Below are positions 28,614 to 39,695 of a stretch of DNA of 64,000 nucleotides, piece by piece. The DNA is from Bacillus altitudinis 41KF2b. GTDB taxonomy: Bacteria; Bacillota; Bacilli; Bacillales; Bacillaceae. Position 1 is the first letter of the stretch, and the number at the start of each line of letters is the position of its first letter. The stretch covers positions 282,299 to 346,298 of the forward strand of contig NZ_ASJC01000005.1 in assembly GCF_000691145.1 (NCBI RefSeq), in the 5' to 3' direction. A program made the position numbers and the translations under genes. The notes beneath the pieces are model-generated. The model worked only from the letters and a program-made list of their open reading frames with translations, searched no databases and was not told the DNA's origin.

Positions 28614-29358
28614 TCAAATTATCGCCCGTAAAAAAGAACATGTGCAAACCTTGCAATTACCTGAGGAAGGACATTATGAAAGACAATCATTTAAAGAAGC
28701 CCTTATGAATCCTCACCGCTCGATCGGACTGATTGCTGAGGTGAAAAAAGCGTCTCCTTCCAAAGGCATCATTCAGCCTCATTTTGATCCTTTACAGACA
28801 GCAAAAGCATACGAAGCATCAAATGCAGATTGTTTATCTGTCTTAACGGATGAACCGTTTTTCCAAGGGAAAAACGAATATTTGTCTCTTATTAAAGAAC
28901 ACATCACACGTCCTATTCTAAGAAAAGATTTCATTATTGACTCTATACAAGTAGAAGAATCGAAACGGATAGGGGCAGATGCCATTTTATTAATTGGAGA
29001 GGTGCTTGAGCCGCAAAAGCTGTATGAGCTCTATACAGAAGCGAAAGAAAAAGGAATGGATGTCCTCGTTGAAGTACATGCAGCACATACACTAGAAAAG
29101 ATCTTACACCTATTCACTCCTGAGATCATCGGTGTGAACAACCGGAATCTCAATACGTTTACAACAACTGTTGAACAAACAAAAGAGATCGCGCCACTTG
29201 TTCCAAAAGACGTATTACTAGTAAGTGAAAGTGGCATAAAGACATTTGATGATCTGACCTTTGTGAAACAGCACGGAGCAAATGCCGTTCTTGTTGGTGA
29301 ATCTTTAATGAGGGAACAATCACAGGAGAAAGCCGTTCAGGCATTGTTCGGAGAATGA
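28606..29358 (+). CDS. trpC: Indole-3-glycerol phosphate synthase TrpC
   Basis: Ring closure of carboxyphenylamino-deoxyribulose phosphate to indole-3-glycerol phosphate. A 250-residue TIM barrel with the signature [12 protein letters not shown] (about residues 43-54), later GVNNRNL and SESGI. Overlaps trpD upstream; its stop is inside ATGAATAGGATG, next to the trpF start. Confidence 0.96.
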   Translation: MLNQIIARKKEHVQTLQLPEEGHYERQSFKEALMNPHRSIGLIAEVKKASPSKGIIQPHFDPLQTAKAYEASNADCLSVLTDEPFFQGKNEYLSLIKEHITRPILRKDFIIDSIQVEESKRIGADAILLIGEVLEPQKLYELYTEAKEKGMDVLVEVHAAHTLEKILHLFTPEIIGVNNRNLNTFTTTVEQTKEIAPLVPKDVLLVSESGIKTFDDLTFVKQHGANAVLVGESLMREQSQEKAVQALFGE

Positions 29359-29363
29359 ATAGG

Positions 29364-30023
29364 ATGAAACCTTATTTAAAATATTGCGGGGCTGTCTCAC
29401 AAGAGGATGTCGCATGCATCTCGCAATCACAAGCGGATGCCATCGGTTTTATTTTTGCTCCGAGTAAAAGACGAGTTCATCCAGATCAAGTGAAACACTG
29501 GCTGTCACAAGTAAAATGTAAAAAAGAGATAGTGGGGGTATTTGTGAATGAAAAAACACCAAAAGTGTGCGAGATCACAAACAACCTCCCCTTAGATATT
29601 GTGCAGCTTCATGGCGATGAGACGCCAGAAGTTGCAAATGACATTAAACAGCATACGAAGGCGCTCGTTTGGAAAGTGTTCCATCACGAGCCCGATGTAA
29701 ACGACACACTTGAACATATGACGGCATTCGCTCCAAGTGTCGACGGTTTTCTCATTGATGCGAAAGTGAAAGGAATGAGAGGCGGTTCTGGAACAGCTTT
29801 TGCATGGGAGGCAGTGCCTTTATATGTTCAGCATGCAAAACAACTGGGAAAAACTTGCGCCATTGCTGGCGGGATCACGCCAGACACCATAACAGATCTG
29901 CTTGCTTTTGGTCCAGACGTCATAGACCTTTCAAGCGGTATAGAAGAAAACGGGAAGAAAAGCAGTACAAAGATGAAAGTGCTCGAAGAAAGGATGTTGA
30001 ACCATGTACGCATATCCAAATGA
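29364..30023 (+). CDS. trpF: Phosphoribosylanthranilate isomerase TrpF
   Basis: Amadori rearrangement of phosphoribosylanthranilate. A 219-residue TIM barrel with KYCG at the N-terminus (catalytic Cys), IQ/VQLHGDE and the phosphate-binding AGGI. The catalytic Asp lies in [12 protein letters not shown]. Two ATG codons are possible: 29355 overlaps the trpC stop but lies one base from GGAG, while 29364 has better spacing and matches the family start. Ends 20 bases inside trpB. Confidence 0.93.
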   Translation: MKPYLKYCGAVSQEDVACISQSQADAIGFIFAPSKRRVHPDQVKHWLSQVKCKKEIVGVFVNEKTPKVCEITNNLPLDIVQLHGDETPEVANDIKQHTKALVWKVFHHEPDVNDTLEHMTAFAPSVDGFLIDAKVKGMRGGSGTAFAWEAVPLYVQHAKQLGKTCAIAGGITPDTITDLLAFGPDVIDLSSGIEENGKKSSTKMKVLEERMLNHVRISK

Positions 30024-31203
30024 GATTGGCAGATATGGAGAATTTGGAGGGAAATTCGTTCCTGAAACGCTCATGCAGCCACTAGAAGAGATCGAACAAG
30101 CTTTTCGTGAATTAAAAGAAGACCCTGCTTTTCAAAAGGAATATATATCGCTTTTGAAAAACTATTCAGGCAGACCAACTGCACTCACATACGCTGATCA
30201 ATTATCGGCATATCTCGGCGGTGCTAAAATCTATTTAAAAAGAGAAGATTTAAACCATACAGGCGCTCATAAAATTAACAATGCGCTTGGGCAGGCACTG
30301 CTAGCGAAAAAAATGGGAAAATCAAATATCATCGCCGAAACAGGAGCAGGTCAGCACGGTGTAGCTGCTGCAACAGTGGCCGCAAAATTCGGTTTATCCT
30401 GCACTGTATTTATGGGAAAAGAAGATGTGGAAAGACAATCACTCAATGTGTTCCGAATGAAACTACTCGGCGCTGAAGTCATACCTGTCACAAGCGGGAA
30501 CGGCACATTAAAGGATGCAACCAATGAAGCCATCCGCTATTGGGTCCAGCATTGCAGTGACCACTTTTATATGATCGGCTCAGTCGTTGGACCTCATCCG
30601 TATCCTCAAATCGTTAGTGAATTTCAGCGGATGATCGGAGATGAGGCAAAAGCACAGATACTTGAAAAGGAAGGGCAGCTTCCTCATAAAGTCGTTGCCT
30701 GTGTTGGCGGCGGGAGCAATGCGATAGGAATGTACCGGGCGTTCTTAGATGAAGAGGTCGATATCATTGGTGTAGAAGCTGCTGGGAAAGGAATCGACAC
30801 TCCGCTTCATGCAGCAACCATCACGAAAGGGACAAAAGGTGTCATACATGGATCTTTGACATACTTGATCCAAGACGAATTTGGTCAAATTATTGAGCCT
30901 TATTCGATTTCAGCTGGATTAGACTATCCGGGGATCGGACCAGAGCATGCGTACTTGCATGCGAGCGGCCGGGTTCAATATGTGAGTGCGACAGATCAAG
31001 AAGCACTAGATGCGTTAAAGCTGCTCACAGAAAAAGAAGGAATCCTGCCAGCGATCGAATCTGCACATGCTTTAGCCAAAGCGTTTGAAATGAGCCAGAA
31101 CATGAGTGAAGACGACATTGTCCTTGTCTGCTTGTCAGGCAGAGGAGATAAGGACGTGCATACATTAATGAATGTGCTTGAAAGTGAGGGTGAAACAAAA
31201 TGA
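30004..31203 (+). CDS. trpB: Tryptophan synthase beta subunit
   Basis: PLP enzyme condensing indole with serine. The 399 residues contain the PLP lysine in [15 protein letters not shown] (about residues 82-96), the glycine-rich phosphate site GGGSNAIGM and the ammonium/sodium-site loop. Works as an alpha2beta2 complex with TrpA, which overlaps by four bases (ATGA). Confidence 0.97.
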   Translation: MYAYPNEIGRYGEFGGKFVPETLMQPLEEIEQAFRELKEDPAFQKEYISLLKNYSGRPTALTYADQLSAYLGGAKIYLKREDLNHTGAHKINNALGQALLAKKMGKSNIIAETGAGQHGVAAATVAAKFGLSCTVFMGKEDVERQSLNVFRMKLLGAEVIPVTSGNGTLKDATNEAIRYWVQHCSDHFYMIGSVVGPHPYPQIVSEFQRMIGDEAKAQILEKEGQLPHKVVACVGGGSNAIGMYRAFLDEEVDIIGVEAAGKGIDTPLHAATITKGTKGVIHGSLTYLIQDEFGQIIEPYSISAGLDYPGIGPEHAYLHASGRVQYVSATDQEALDALKLLTEKEGILPAIESAHALAKAFEMSQNMSEDDIVLVCLSGRGDKDVHTLMNVLESEGETK

Positions 31204-32003
31204 TCACATTTCAATTAGAGCAAGGTCAGAAATTATTTATTCCATTTATTACAGCGGGTGATCCATCAGAAGAGATCACCATTGATTTAGCCCTCGCACT
31301 TCAATCAGCAGGGGCACATGCGATTGAACTAGGTGTGCCGTATTCCGATCCGTTAGCGGACGGCCCTGTCATTCAAAGAGCTTCTAAAAGAGCACTTCAT
31401 CATGGTATGAATATCGTAAAAGCGATAGAATTAGCAGGAAAGATGAAAAAAAATGGCGTAAAAATTCCTGTAATTCTATTTACGTATTATAATCCTGTGT
31501 TACAATTAGACACAGAATACTTTTTCGCTTTACTGCGCAAAAATCATATTTCGGGACTCTTAACACCCGACTTGCCTTTTGAAGAGAGCAGCGAGCTGCA
31601 GAAGAACTGTCAAGCACACGACATTTCATATATATCACTCGTTGCACCAACAAGCAAGGAACGATTAGAAAAAATTGTAGAGCAGGCAGAAGGTTTTGTG
31701 TATTGTGTTTCATCTCTCGGCGTCACAGGTGTCAGACAATCTTTCGACGCATCGATTACAGATTTTATTCAACAAGTGAAACAGCTGAGTCAAATACCAG
31801 TTGCTGTAGGTTTTGGTATTTCAACAAGAGAACAAGTAGACTCAATGAATAAAATGAGTGATGGTGTCGTTGTCGGCAGTGCGCTTGTCAAAAAAATTGA
31901 AGAGCTTCAAGAACAATTAGTAGCGAGTGATACACGCCAAGAGGCTTTAAGAGAATTTGAAACATATGCAAAAACATTTAGTCCCCTCTATTCATTCAAA
32001 TGA
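31200..32003 (+). CDS. trpA: Tryptophan synthase alpha subunit
   Basis: Cleaves indole-3-glycerol phosphate and channels indole to TrpB. The 267-residue TIM barrel has [14 protein letters not shown] with the catalytic Asp (about residue 51 region) and the phosphate-binding GFGIS and VVGSALV. Overlaps trpB; hisC follows after 11 bases in the same transcript. Confidence 0.96.
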   Translation: MITFQLEQGQKLFIPFITAGDPSEEITIDLALALQSAGAHAIELGVPYSDPLADGPVIQRASKRALHHGMNIVKAIELAGKMKKNGVKIPVILFTYYNPVLQLDTEYFFALLRKNHISGLLTPDLPFEESSELQKNCQAHDISYISLVAPTSKERLEKIVEQAEGFVYCVSSLGVTGVRQSFDASITDFIQQVKQLSQIPVAVGFGISTREQVDSMNKMSDGVVVGSALVKKIEELQEQLVASDTRQEALREFETYAKTFSPLYSFK

Positions 32004-32014
32004 GGTGAAACATT

Positions 32015-33112
32015 TTGCAAATCAAAGATCAATTAAAACAGCTAAAACCGTATCAACCTGGGAAACCAATTGAAGAGGTCAAAAAAGAATATCAATTAGA
32101 CAAAATTGTGAAATTGGCTTCAAATGAAAACCCTTTTGGATGTTCCACACATGCAAGAGAGGCCATACAAGCTGAACTTGAACATTTAGCGATTTATCCA
32201 GACGGATACAGCGCAAGTTTAAGAACGGAACTGGCTGAGTTTCTTCAAGTAAATGAAAAACAATTAATATTCGGGAATGGCTCAGATGAACTTGTGCAAA
32301 TTATTGCTAGGGCATTCCTTGATCAACATACAAATACGGTGATCCCATCTCCGTCATTCCCGCAATACCGTCACAATGCAGTAATTGAGCATGCAGAGAT
32401 TAGAGAAGTACCACTTCTAAATGGAGGAGCTCATGATCTAAAGGGAATGCTGAATGCGATGGATGACAACACAAAAGTCGTTTGGGTGTGTAATCCGAAC
32501 AATCCGACAGGAAATCATTTGTCAGAGTCTGAGCTCGTATCGTTTTTAGATCAAGTGCCTGCTCACGTGCTTGTCGTTTTAGACGAAGCATATTTTGAAT
32601 ATGTTCGTGCGGAAGACTTTCCGAACAGTTTATCTCTATTAAAAGCCTATCAAAATGTCATTGTACTGCGCACGTTCTCTAAAGCATATGGACTTGCGGC
32701 ACTTCGAGTAGGTTATGGGGTTGCCTCAGAGGAGTTGATTACCGCCATTGAACCTGCGAGAGAGCCATTTAATACAAGTCGTATCGCTCAGGCAGCTGCA
32801 CGTGCAGCCATTAAAGATCAAGACTTCATTCAATCGTGCAGACAAAAAAATGAAGCAGGTCTCAAGCAATATCAAGAATTTGCGGAACGTTTTGGACTAT
32901 TTATCTATCCATCTCAAACAAACTTTGTGCTGATTGACTTTAAAAGAGATGCAGATGAGCTGTTCAATGCACTTTTGAAAAAGGGCTATATCGTTCGATC
33001 TGGTAAAGCTCTCGGATTCCCAACTTCTTTGCGTATTACTGTTGGAACAAAGGAGCAAAATGAAGAAATCTTAACTACACTTGCCGATTTATTACAAGGC
33101 ATCCGTGCGTAG
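32015..33112 (+). CDS. hisC: Histidinol-phosphate / aromatic aminotransferase HisC
   Basis: PLP aminotransferase used in histidine synthesis and, in Bacillus, for tyrosine and phenylalanine, which explains its place between trpA and tyrA. The 365 residues include NENPFG, the cofactor contact DEAYFEY, and the Schiff-base lysine in [16 protein letters not shown]. Start is TTG 32015 with GAGGTGAAA upstream. The N-terminus aligns with the B. subtilis protein. Confidence 0.95.
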   Translation: MQIKDQLKQLKPYQPGKPIEEVKKEYQLDKIVKLASNENPFGCSTHAREAIQAELEHLAIYPDGYSASLRTELAEFLQVNEKQLIFGNGSDELVQIIARAFLDQHTNTVIPSPSFPQYRHNAVIEHAEIREVPLLNGGAHDLKGMLNAMDDNTKVVWVCNPNNPTGNHLSESELVSFLDQVPAHVLVVLDEAYFEYVRAEDFPNSLSLLKAYQNVIVLRTFSKAYGLAALRVGYGVASEELITAIEPAREPFNTSRIAQAAARAAIKDQDFIQSCRQKNEAGLKQYQEFAERFGLFIYPSQTNFVLIDFKRDADELFNALLKKGYIVRSGKALGFPTSLRITVGTKEQNEEILTTLADLLQGIRA

Positions 33113-33116
33113 CATA

Positions 33117-33159
33117 ACAATGAAGTCATATCCTGTTTATGGGATATGGCTTTCGTTGT
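33117..33159 (+). other. Hairpin without T tract between hisC and tyrA
   Basis: ACAATGAAGTCATATCC pairs with GGATATGGCTTTCGTTGT (with G-U pairs and one bulge) across six bases. No T run follows, so it is not a normal terminator. It could adjust mRNA processing or stability inside the supraoperon. Confidence 0.5.
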
Positions 33160-33229
33160 AACTCATCCAATATACATATAAGCTATTGAAACAGCTTGTT
33201 TAATTTTCGCGAAAAATCAGGTGATGAAC

Positions 33230-34345
33230 ATGAATGAAGCAAACGAAACCATATTAATCGCTGGACTTGGTTTAATTGGTGGTTCTATTGCACTGTCGAT
33301 TAAAAAAGAATTTCCACATAAAAAAATTGTAGGCTATGATGTCTCTAAAGAACAAATGATTGCTGCAACAAAACTAGGGATCATCGACGCGACTGCCGAG
33401 TCCTTTATAGAAGGCTTAAAAGCATCAGCAACGATTATTTTGGCAACGCCAGTACAACAAACCGTCAAAATGTTAAGTGATATTGCAGCATCTGGAATTG
33501 AAAGAGAGCTCACGATTACGGATGTAGGGAGCACAAAGCAAAAGGTCGTTCACTTTGCTGAAAAAACGTTGCCTGATCATTACCAATTTATTGGCGGGCA
33601 TCCGATGGCAGGGTCTCATAAATCAGGTGTCATTGCAGCGAAAGACTTTTTATTTGAAAATGCATTCTACATTTTAACGCCAGCAAAGGTAACAAGTCGT
33701 CAGGCTGTTGACCGTTTGAAGGATCTGCTGAAGGGAACCAATGCTCATTTCATTGAAATGACACCCGAAGAACATGATGCTGTGACAAGTGTGATTAGTC
33801 ACTTTCCACACATCGTCGCTGCCAGTCTTGTGCATCAAGCGCATCATTTTGAAGAAGAATTTCCTCTTGTAAAACGGTTTGCTGCTGGAGGCTTTCGAGA
33901 TATTACCCGTATTGCATCAAGTAATCCTGCAATGTGGCGCGATATCCTTTTGCACAATAAAAACAAGATTTTAGACCGGTTCTATGAATGGAAAAAAGAG
34001 ATTGACCGCATTGAATCCTTTGTGCAACAAGAAGATGCTGAGGGGTTATTCTCTTATTTCCAAGAGGCCAAGGAATATCGCGACGGCCTGCCTCTGAGGA
34101 AAAAAGGAGCGATCCCTGCTTTTTATGATCTTTATGTCGATGTGCCGGATCATCCTGGTGTTATTTCGGAAATTACAGGATATCTAGCAAATGAAAACAT
34201 TAGTATTACAAATATCCGTATTATTGAAACGCGAGAAGACATTAACGGGATTTTACGCATCAGTTTTCAAACAGATGACGATCGAAAGCGGGCAGAACTC
34301 TGTATAAAAAATAGAGCAAATTACGATACATTTTATGCTGATTGA
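33230..34345 (+). CDS. tyrA: Prephenate dehydrogenase TyrA
   Basis: NAD-dependent oxidative decarboxylation of prephenate to 4-hydroxyphenylpyruvate. Rossmann motif GLGLIGGS at residues 13-20, the substrate region [12 protein letters not shown] and a C-terminal ACT domain (about residues 298-371, [16 protein letters not shown]) for feedback control. ATG 33230 follows AGGTGA and gives 371 residues, the B. subtilis length; an in-frame GTG at 33221 lies in the ribosome binding site. Confidence 0.96.
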   Translation: MNEANETILIAGLGLIGGSIALSIKKEFPHKKIVGYDVSKEQMIAATKLGIIDATAESFIEGLKASATIILATPVQQTVKMLSDIAASGIERELTITDVGSTKQKVVHFAEKTLPDHYQFIGGHPMAGSHKSGVIAAKDFLFENAFYILTPAKVTSRQAVDRLKDLLKGTNAHFIEMTPEEHDAVTSVISHFPHIVAASLVHQAHHFEEEFPLVKRFAAGGFRDITRIASSNPAMWRDILLHNKNKILDRFYEWKKEIDRIESFVQQEDAEGLFSYFQEAKEYRDGLPLRKKGAIPAFYDLYVDVPDHPGVISEITGYLANENISITNIRIIETREDINGILRISFQTDDDRKRAELCIKNRANYDTFYAD

Positions 34346-34355
34346 GGTGAGGAAC

Positions 34356-35642
34356 ATGAAAATTCATAAAAGTGCTCCTATGAATGGAGAAATTCATATT
34401 CCAGGAGATAAATCCATTTCTCATAGATCTGTGATGTTTGGCGCTATTGCTGACGGGACTACAGTAGTAAAAAACTTTCTACCTGGCGCTGATTGTTTAA
34501 GCACGATTGATTGTTTTAGAAAGATGGGTGTCGACATCGAACAAAAAGGTACAGATGTTGTCATTCATGGTAAGGGACTAAAAGGACTTAAAGAGCCGAG
34601 CGATATTCTCGATGTTGGTAACTCTGGCACGACTATTCGTTTAATGATGGGAATCTTGGCTGGCTGTGAGTTCCACAGTACGCTGATCGGTGACGAAAGT
34701 ATTGCCAAAAGACCGATGAAACGGGTAACAGGTCCGCTAAGACAATTGGGAGCCAAGATAGATGGCAGAGCAAATGGCGAGTATACACCACTTTCTATAC
34801 GTGGGGGTAATTTAAAAGCTATCTCTTATGAGTCTCCAGTTGCCAGTGCCCAGATTAAGTCGGCTGTCCTTCTAGCTGGGCTGCAGGCAGAAGGAACAAC
34901 GACGTTAACTGAACCGCATAAATCAAGAGACCATACCGAAAGAATGTTATCAATGTTTGGTGTCTCGCTACATGAAGATGCACAAAGTGTTTCAATTGAA
35001 GGTGGACAAACGTTAAAAGCAACAGATGTATTTGTACCTGGAGATATTTCTTCAGCTGCATTTTTCTTAGTGGCTGGATCTATCGTTCCAAACAGCCGGA
35101 TTGTATTGAGAAATGTCGGTTTGAACAAAACGAGAACTGGTATTATAGATGTGCTAAAACAAATGGGTGCAGACCTCGACATTCAAGAAGTGGATGCTAA
35201 AGGCGGAGAACCGTACGGTGATTTAACGATCTCTACCTCTTCATTAAAAGGGATCGACATTTCAGGTGATATGATCTCTAGACTCATCGACGAAATTCCT
35301 ATTATTGCGCTCCTAGCTACTCAAGCAGAAGGAACAACGATCATTAAAGATGCCGCTGAATTAAAAGTGAAAGAAACCAATCGTATTGATACAGTCGTTT
35401 CAGAACTTAAAAAACTAGGTGCTCATATTGAAGCAACAGATGATGGAATGAAGATTCATGGTAAAACGAGCCTTAAAGGCGGCGCAGTCGTCTCAAGCTA
35501 CGGAGATCATCGAATTGGTATGATGTTAGGAATTGCGGCATGTATAACAGAGCAAGCAATCGAGATTGAAGATACAGATGCAGTACGTGTATCTTACCCA
35601 AATTTCTTTGAACACATTGAATACTTAACGCAAACAGTCTGA
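34356..35642 (+). CDS. aroE: 5-enolpyruvylshikimate-3-phosphate synthase
   Basis: Sixth shikimate-pathway enzyme, transferring enolpyruvate from PEP to shikimate 3-phosphate. The 428 residues include [10 protein letters not shown] near the N-terminus, GNSGTTIRL and the R-rich SYGDHRIGM near the end. ATG 34356 follows AGGTGAGGA. The symbol is the B. subtilis one; elsewhere the gene is aroA. It closes the supraoperon, ending in a terminator that overlaps its stop codon. Confidence 0.96.
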   Translation: MKIHKSAPMNGEIHIPGDKSISHRSVMFGAIADGTTVVKNFLPGADCLSTIDCFRKMGVDIEQKGTDVVIHGKGLKGLKEPSDILDVGNSGTTIRLMMGILAGCEFHSTLIGDESIAKRPMKRVTGPLRQLGAKIDGRANGEYTPLSIRGGNLKAISYESPVASAQIKSAVLLAGLQAEGTTTLTEPHKSRDHTERMLSMFGVSLHEDAQSVSIEGGQTLKATDVFVPGDISSAAFFLVAGSIVPNSRIVLRNVGLNKTRTGIIDVLKQMGADLDIQEVDAKGGEPYGDLTISTSSLKGIDISGDMISRLIDEIPIIALLATQAEGTTIIKDAAELKVKETNRIDTVVSELKKLGAHIEATDDGMKIHGKTSLKGGAVVSSYGDHRIGMMLGIAACITEQAIEIEDTDAVRVSYPNFFEHIEYLTQTV

Positions 35643-35661
35643 GGATTTCCTCAGGCTTTTT
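35639..35661 (+). terminator. Terminator at the end of the aromatic supraoperon
   Basis: CTGAGG pairs with CCTCAG across four bases, then GCTTTTTC. It overlaps the aroE stop codon. Confidence 0.75.
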
Positions 35662-35931
35662 CTTTCCTTTTGCATATTTGAAAGAACTATAGCATAGCTT
35701 GTCTCAAGGTGAAACCTTGAAAAAAAGCATTTTGCTGATTCAAAAACAATTTTTTAGCGTATTCGGTTTACAAATCGTCAGTTTAGTAAAGTATTGATTG
35801 AAAAAGAGTCTTCAAAACACAAAAATGGCCTCATGTTAAAAGAGCAACATATTTGCTGGATATGCAGCTGTCGATTATGATATGAAGTAACAACAGTTTA
35901 GGTTTTTGGAAACAGAAAGGAACGGTTTGAT
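35662..35931 (+). other. Intergenic region ahead of ypiA
   Basis: No ORF of note in 270 bases. A seven-base palindromic hairpin, TCAAGGT-GAA-ACCTTGA, sits at 35704-35720. TTTACA (35769-35774) has no -10 at good spacing. I could not assign a promoter for ypiA. Confidence 0.4.
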
Positions 35932-37203
35932 TTGAATAGTTCATTACAAGAAGCCATAAAATTAGTTGAGGCGGGTGAGACTGAAAAGGGACTCCAAACA
36001 CTTGCTCAAGCAGAGAAGCATCTTCATGATGAAGAAAAAGCGCAGGCAGCTCAGTTATATTATGACTGGGGAGATATTGATAAAGCACGGAATCTCATTA
36101 GTGATTTACATGATTTATATCCAGAAGAAACAGGATTAACCTGTTTTTATGCAGAGCTGTTAATAGACTCTGATGAAGAAGAGAAGGCAATAGCAGTTCT
36201 TGAAACGATTCCTGAAGATGACGATGCGTATCCAGAGAGTTTATTGTTAATGGCAGATTTGTATCAAATGCAAGGACTATTTGAAGTCAGTGAACAAAAG
36301 CTTTTAAAAGCGAAAGAGTTACTACCTCATGAAGCCGTCATTGATTTTGCTTTAGGAGAATTGTATTTTTCTCAAGGTCTTTCAAAGAAAGCAGCCGACT
36401 ATTTCTACAAAGTGGCCGATCAACAAAATGAAATTGGCGGTGTCAATGTATATCAGCGGCTCGCTGAATCATTAAGCACAGCTGGAGAATTTGAAGATGC
36501 CCTTGAATGGTATGAAAAGGCTGTAAAGGATCAAGTGGATCCAAATACACTTTTTGGCTACGGATTTACAGCGATGAGGGCTGGCAGAACGAAAACGGCT
36601 ATTCAGCAGCTTTCTGAACTAAAAGATATTGATCCTTCGTATTCGTCACTTTATATGCCTTTAGCTAAAAGCTATGAGGAAGAAGGACTATATCATGAAG
36701 CTTTAGAGATAGTAAAAGAAGGAATTAAAGTGGATGAGTATAACAAAGAGTTATATTTATATGGGGCAAAGATTGATTTGAAAAATGGCCATTCGGAAGA
36801 TGCGAAAAAATTGCTTCAAGAAGCACTTGCTCTTGATCCAGGATATATTGAAGCGGTTCAAACGCTGCTTGCGATCTATTTAAATGAAGAGCTGTTTGAT
36901 GAAATTCTGGATGTGATTAAAGAGGTTAAAAGCTTTGGGGAAGAAGATCCAAAATGGAATTGGTATGCTGCTTCTGCTTCTGTCGGACGAGAAGAATACG
37001 ATGAAGCCGCTGAGTATTTCAAACTTGCTCTGCCTGATTTTGATGAGGAACGTGACTTTTTATATGAATATGCTTCGTTCCTTTTAGAAGAAGGCAGACA
37101 AAAAGAAGCCTTGCCGTTATTACGAAAAGTTCTTCAGAAAGATGGCACGAATGAAGAAATTGAAGAAACGATTTTAAGAATTGAAGACGAAATTTCCTTA
37201 TAG
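35932..37203 (+). CDS. ypiA: TPR-repeat protein YpiA
   Basis: A 423-residue acidic protein built of about nine to ten tetratricopeptide repeats, for example FEDALEWYEKAVK and YHEALEIVKEGIK. No signal peptide or membrane segment, so probably a cytoplasmic protein-binding scaffold; its partner is unknown. TTG 35932 follows AAAGGA. In Listeria the homologue has been linked to control of MurA degradation together with ReoY (next gene); I report that from memory. Confidence 0.87.
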   Translation: MNSSLQEAIKLVEAGETEKGLQTLAQAEKHLHDEEKAQAAQLYYDWGDIDKARNLISDLHDLYPEETGLTCFYAELLIDSDEEEKAIAVLETIPEDDDAYPESLLLMADLYQMQGLFEVSEQKLLKAKELLPHEAVIDFALGELYFSQGLSKKAADYFYKVADQQNEIGGVNVYQRLAESLSTAGEFEDALEWYEKAVKDQVDPNTLFGYGFTAMRAGRTKTAIQQLSELKDIDPSYSSLYMPLAKSYEEEGLYHEALEIVKEGIKVDEYNKELYLYGAKIDLKNGHSEDAKKLLQEALALDPGYIEAVQTLLAIYLNEELFDEILDVIKEVKSFGEEDPKWNWYAASASVGREEYDEAAEYFKLALPDFDEERDFLYEYASFLLEEGRQKEALPLLRKVLQKDGTNEEIEETILRIEDEISL

Positions 37204-37278
37204 TTTGCAGGAATGAAGAACTGGTTTGTTGAATAATTCATGTATAGCAATTTAATTTACGATAGAGGAGGGAATAAC

Positions 37279-37818
37279 ATGCAGACCCCTGTTTCTGTCA
37301 ATGAAAAGAAGGAATTTATCCGGTGGTTCTTAAACCATTATCAGTTAAAGCGAAGAGAGTGTGTTTGGATATTAAATTATTTAATGAGTCACGACTCTTT
37401 GATGGAAAAGGTTCATTTTGTAGAGCAAGCAGAATTTTGCCCAAGGGGAATTATTATGTCAACACACTGTGTGGATGAAGTTCCCTTTAGATTTTATAAA
37501 GAAAATATCATGACGACAGATGCAGAAAAATCATTTCATGATATTCGTTTGAATAAACAGCAAGATTTGTTTATTCAATTGAATTTCCGATCTGCATATC
37601 GTTCGCCGGAATATGCCGCTGTACTTGAAACAAATCCTCATATTCCTAAAGATCTTTATGAAAATGAAAAAGATAAAGATCTTGCTGAGAAAGTGCTAGA
37701 GCATTCTATTGCTACTTTCCAAAAAGAACGGCTGATGAAAGAAATCGATGAAGCGCTTGACCGTCATGATCAAGAAACATTTAATAAGTTAGCAAAAGAA
37801 TTAAGCCTATTATCATAA
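37279..37818 (+). CDS. ypiB: YpiB / ReoY, UPF0302 family
   Basis: A 179-residue soluble protein of the UPF0302 family. The Listeria homologue ReoY acts with ReoM to steer ClpCP degradation of MurA, the first committed enzyme of peptidoglycan synthesis. Conserved stretches include [19 protein letters not shown] near the N-terminus and [17 protein letters not shown] 37279 follows GAGGAGGG; the upstream ATG at 37240 lies before that site. ypiA, ypiB and ypiF probably form one transcript. Confidence 0.85.
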   Translation: MQTPVSVNEKKEFIRWFLNHYQLKRRECVWILNYLMSHDSLMEKVHFVEQAEFCPRGIIMSTHCVDEVPFRFYKENIMTTDAEKSFHDIRLNKQQDLFIQLNFRSAYRSPEYAAVLETNPHIPKDLYENEKDKDLAEKVLEHSIATFQKERLMKEIDEALDRHDQETFNKLAKELSLLS

Positions 37819-37828
37819 ACCAAGCCAA

Positions 37829-37858
37829 TAAGCCTTGCCCTATACAGGCAGGGCTTAT
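37829..37858 (+). other. Intergenic hairpin between ypiB and ypiF
   Basis: ATAAGCCTTGCC pairs with GGCAGGGCTTAT (one mismatch or G-U pair) across six bases. There is no T tract; the ypiF ribosome binding site starts a few bases later. It may be a partial attenuator. Confidence 0.5.
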
Positions 37859-37879
37859 GTGATGAAAGAGGGGAACTAG

Positions 37880-38326
37880 ATGAAGTTTCAGGCGGAGGAC
37901 GCGGATCTCTTTTTACAATCTAAAGATTACATTGATACCGCTATCATTCCATTAGTTGGGATAGATGCAAGCCATATCAAACAAACCGTGTCTTTAGGTG
38001 AGTTTACAATACTTGTGGCAGAGGATCTTGAAAGGCAACTGAAAGGCAGAGTGTTTCTTTTTCCTCCACATACATATTTAGAAGTAAATCATCGTAAGCA
38101 AGAAGACATACTTGCAGTAAAACAATCATTGCAAGAACATTTTCAGCATGTTGTGTTTATCACATCTGATAACAAATGGAAAGAACAGCTAGAAGTGATC
38201 GAATCGGCATTTATATTGCAGTCTGTTCCGCTTGAGCATTTAAAGGTCAATTTAAAGCAAAAAGTCATTCAAGACAGTGTAGAACAAATTTTGAACTTTT
38301 TGTTACAAAAATGGAACCCTTCATAA
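37880..38326 (+). CDS. ypiF: YpiF, DUF2487 protein
   Basis: A 148-residue soluble protein of unknown function, close in size to B. subtilis YpiF and at the same place ahead of qcrA. AAAGAGGGG precedes ATG 37880. No membrane segment or recognisable catalytic motif. The qcr promoter begins shortly after its stop. Confidence 0.82.
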   Translation: MKFQAEDADLFLQSKDYIDTAIIPLVGIDASHIKQTVSLGEFTILVAEDLERQLKGRVFLFPPHTYLEVNHRKQEDILAVKQSLQEHFQHVVFITSDNKWKEQLEVIESAFILQSVPLEHLKVNLKQKVIQDSVEQILNFLLQKWNPS

Positions 38327-38365
38327 AAACCCTTACATTTGCATTGTACATAGCTTTTTAGGCTG

Positions 38366-38394
38366 TTGACCTTGTGAATAGATTGATATATTAT
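38366..38394 (+). promoter_or_regulatory. Promoter of qcrABC
   Basis: TTGACC (38366-38371), 17 bases, TATTAT (38389-38394). It lies about 76 bases ahead of qcrA. Confidence 0.7.
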
Positions 38395-38470
38395 GAGGGT
38401 GTCCTAGTTTTATGAAATTTTTTCTAATTCAGTTATAAAGTAGCTGACGACCTGAGGGGGGGAGAAAAAA

Positions 38471-38977
38471 ATGAGCGAGAAGAGACATGGAGTGTCCAGG
38501 CGTCAATTTTTGAATTACACGTTGACCGGCGTGGGGGGATTTATGGCCGCTGGAATGCTCATGCCTATGGTTCGCTTTGCGCTTGACCCTGTGCTAAAAG
38601 GAACAGAGGATCAGGATATGGTTCAAGTTGTCAGTGTAGATGAACTGACAAAAGAACCGAAGCGCTTTGACTTTAAAATTGATCAAGTAGATGCATGGTA
38701 TGAGTCAAAGGAATCTAGGTCTGCATGGGTGTACAAAGAAGGGGATGAAATTGTCGCTTTATCGCCAATCTGTAAACATTTGGGATGTACAGTGAACTGG
38801 AACAGTGATCCGAAAAATCCAAACAAATTTTTCTGCCCATGCCATTATGGGCTGTACGACAAGGATGGTACAAACGTACCCGGAACTCCACCGCTTGCAC
38901 CGCTTGATCATTATAAGCAGCAAGTGAAGGACGGATACCTCTATCTTGGAAAAGCTGTGCCGAAAGGGGAAGGGTAA
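38471..38977 (+). CDS. qcrA: Menaquinol:cytochrome c reductase iron-sulfur subunit QcrA (Rieske)
   Basis: Rieske 2Fe-2S subunit of the bc complex. The 168-residue protein has a twin-arginine-type SRRQFL near residue 10 and one membrane helix. The cluster motifs are CKHLGC and CPCHYG, about residues 100-125. The strong GAGGGGGGAG supplies the ribosome binding site. qcrB starts two bases after the stop. Confidence 0.96.
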   Translation: MSEKRHGVSRRQFLNYTLTGVGGFMAAGMLMPMVRFALDPVLKGTEDQDMVQVVSVDELTKEPKRFDFKIDQVDAWYESKESRSAWVYKEGDEIVALSPICKHLGCTVNWNSDPKNPNKFFCPCHYGLYDKDGTNVPGTPPLAPLDHYKQQVKDGYLYLGKAVPKGEG

Positions 38978-38979
38978 CG

Positions 38980-39654
38980 ATGCTTAACAAGATTTACGAT
39001 TGGGTAGATGAGCGGCTGGACATCACACCGATATGGAGAGACATTGCGGATCATGAAGTGCCTGAGCACGTCAATCCAGCACATCATTTCTCTGCTTTTG
39101 TGTATTGTTTTGGCGGTTTAACGTTTTTTGTGACGGTCATTCAAGTCCTTTCGGGCATGTTTTTAACGATGTATTATGTACCGGATATTAAAAACGCATG
39201 GGAATCTGTCTATTATTTGCAAAATGAAGTGGCATTCGGACAGATTGTAAGAGGGATGCACCACTGGGGTGCGAGTCTAGTCATTGTTATGATGTTTTTA
39301 CATACGCTGAGGGTCTTTTTCCAAGGGGCGTATAAAAAGCCTAGAGAGCTAAACTGGATTGTCGGTGTGCTCATTTTCTTTGTGATGCTTGGACTTGGTT
39401 TTACAGGATATCTTTTACCGTGGGATATGAAGGCGCTATTTGCGACGAAGGTTGGTCTTCAAATTGCAGAGGCGACACCTTTCATTGGGAAAGAGATTAA
39501 AACGCTGCTTGCAGGTCATCCTGACATTGTAGGTGCACAAACGCTGACGAGATTTTTCGCTATCCATGTCTTTTTCTTGCCAGCGGCATTATTTGGGCTG
39601 ATGGCTGCCCACTTTATTATGATTCGTAAGCAAGGAATTTCTGGACCGCTGTAA
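38980..39654 (+). CDS. qcrB: Cytochrome b subunit QcrB
   Basis: Cytochrome b6-type subunit carrying two b haems. The 224 residues contain four membrane helices; haem-ligand histidines are in GMHHWGASLV and FLHTLRVFF, and again near FAIHVFFLPA and AAHFIM. The short b6-type length, with the remaining helices on QcrC, is typical of Bacillus. Confidence 0.96.
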   Translation: MLNKIYDWVDERLDITPIWRDIADHEVPEHVNPAHHFSAFVYCFGGLTFFVTVIQVLSGMFLTMYYVPDIKNAWESVYYLQNEVAFGQIVRGMHHWGASLVIVMMFLHTLRVFFQGAYKKPRELNWIVGVLIFFVMLGLGFTGYLLPWDMKALFATKVGLQIAEATPFIGKEIKTLLAGHPDIVGAQTLTRFFAIHVFFLPAALFGLMAAHFIMIRKQGISGPL

Positions 39655-39695
39655 AATTTTGCGTTTGATGAATGTTCAATGAGGAGGGGATGACT

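Noticed and set aside
35704..35720. Palindrome TCAAGGTGAAACCTTGA as a terminator
   Set aside because: It is followed by A residues, not T, on the forward strand and no reverse transcript is evident.
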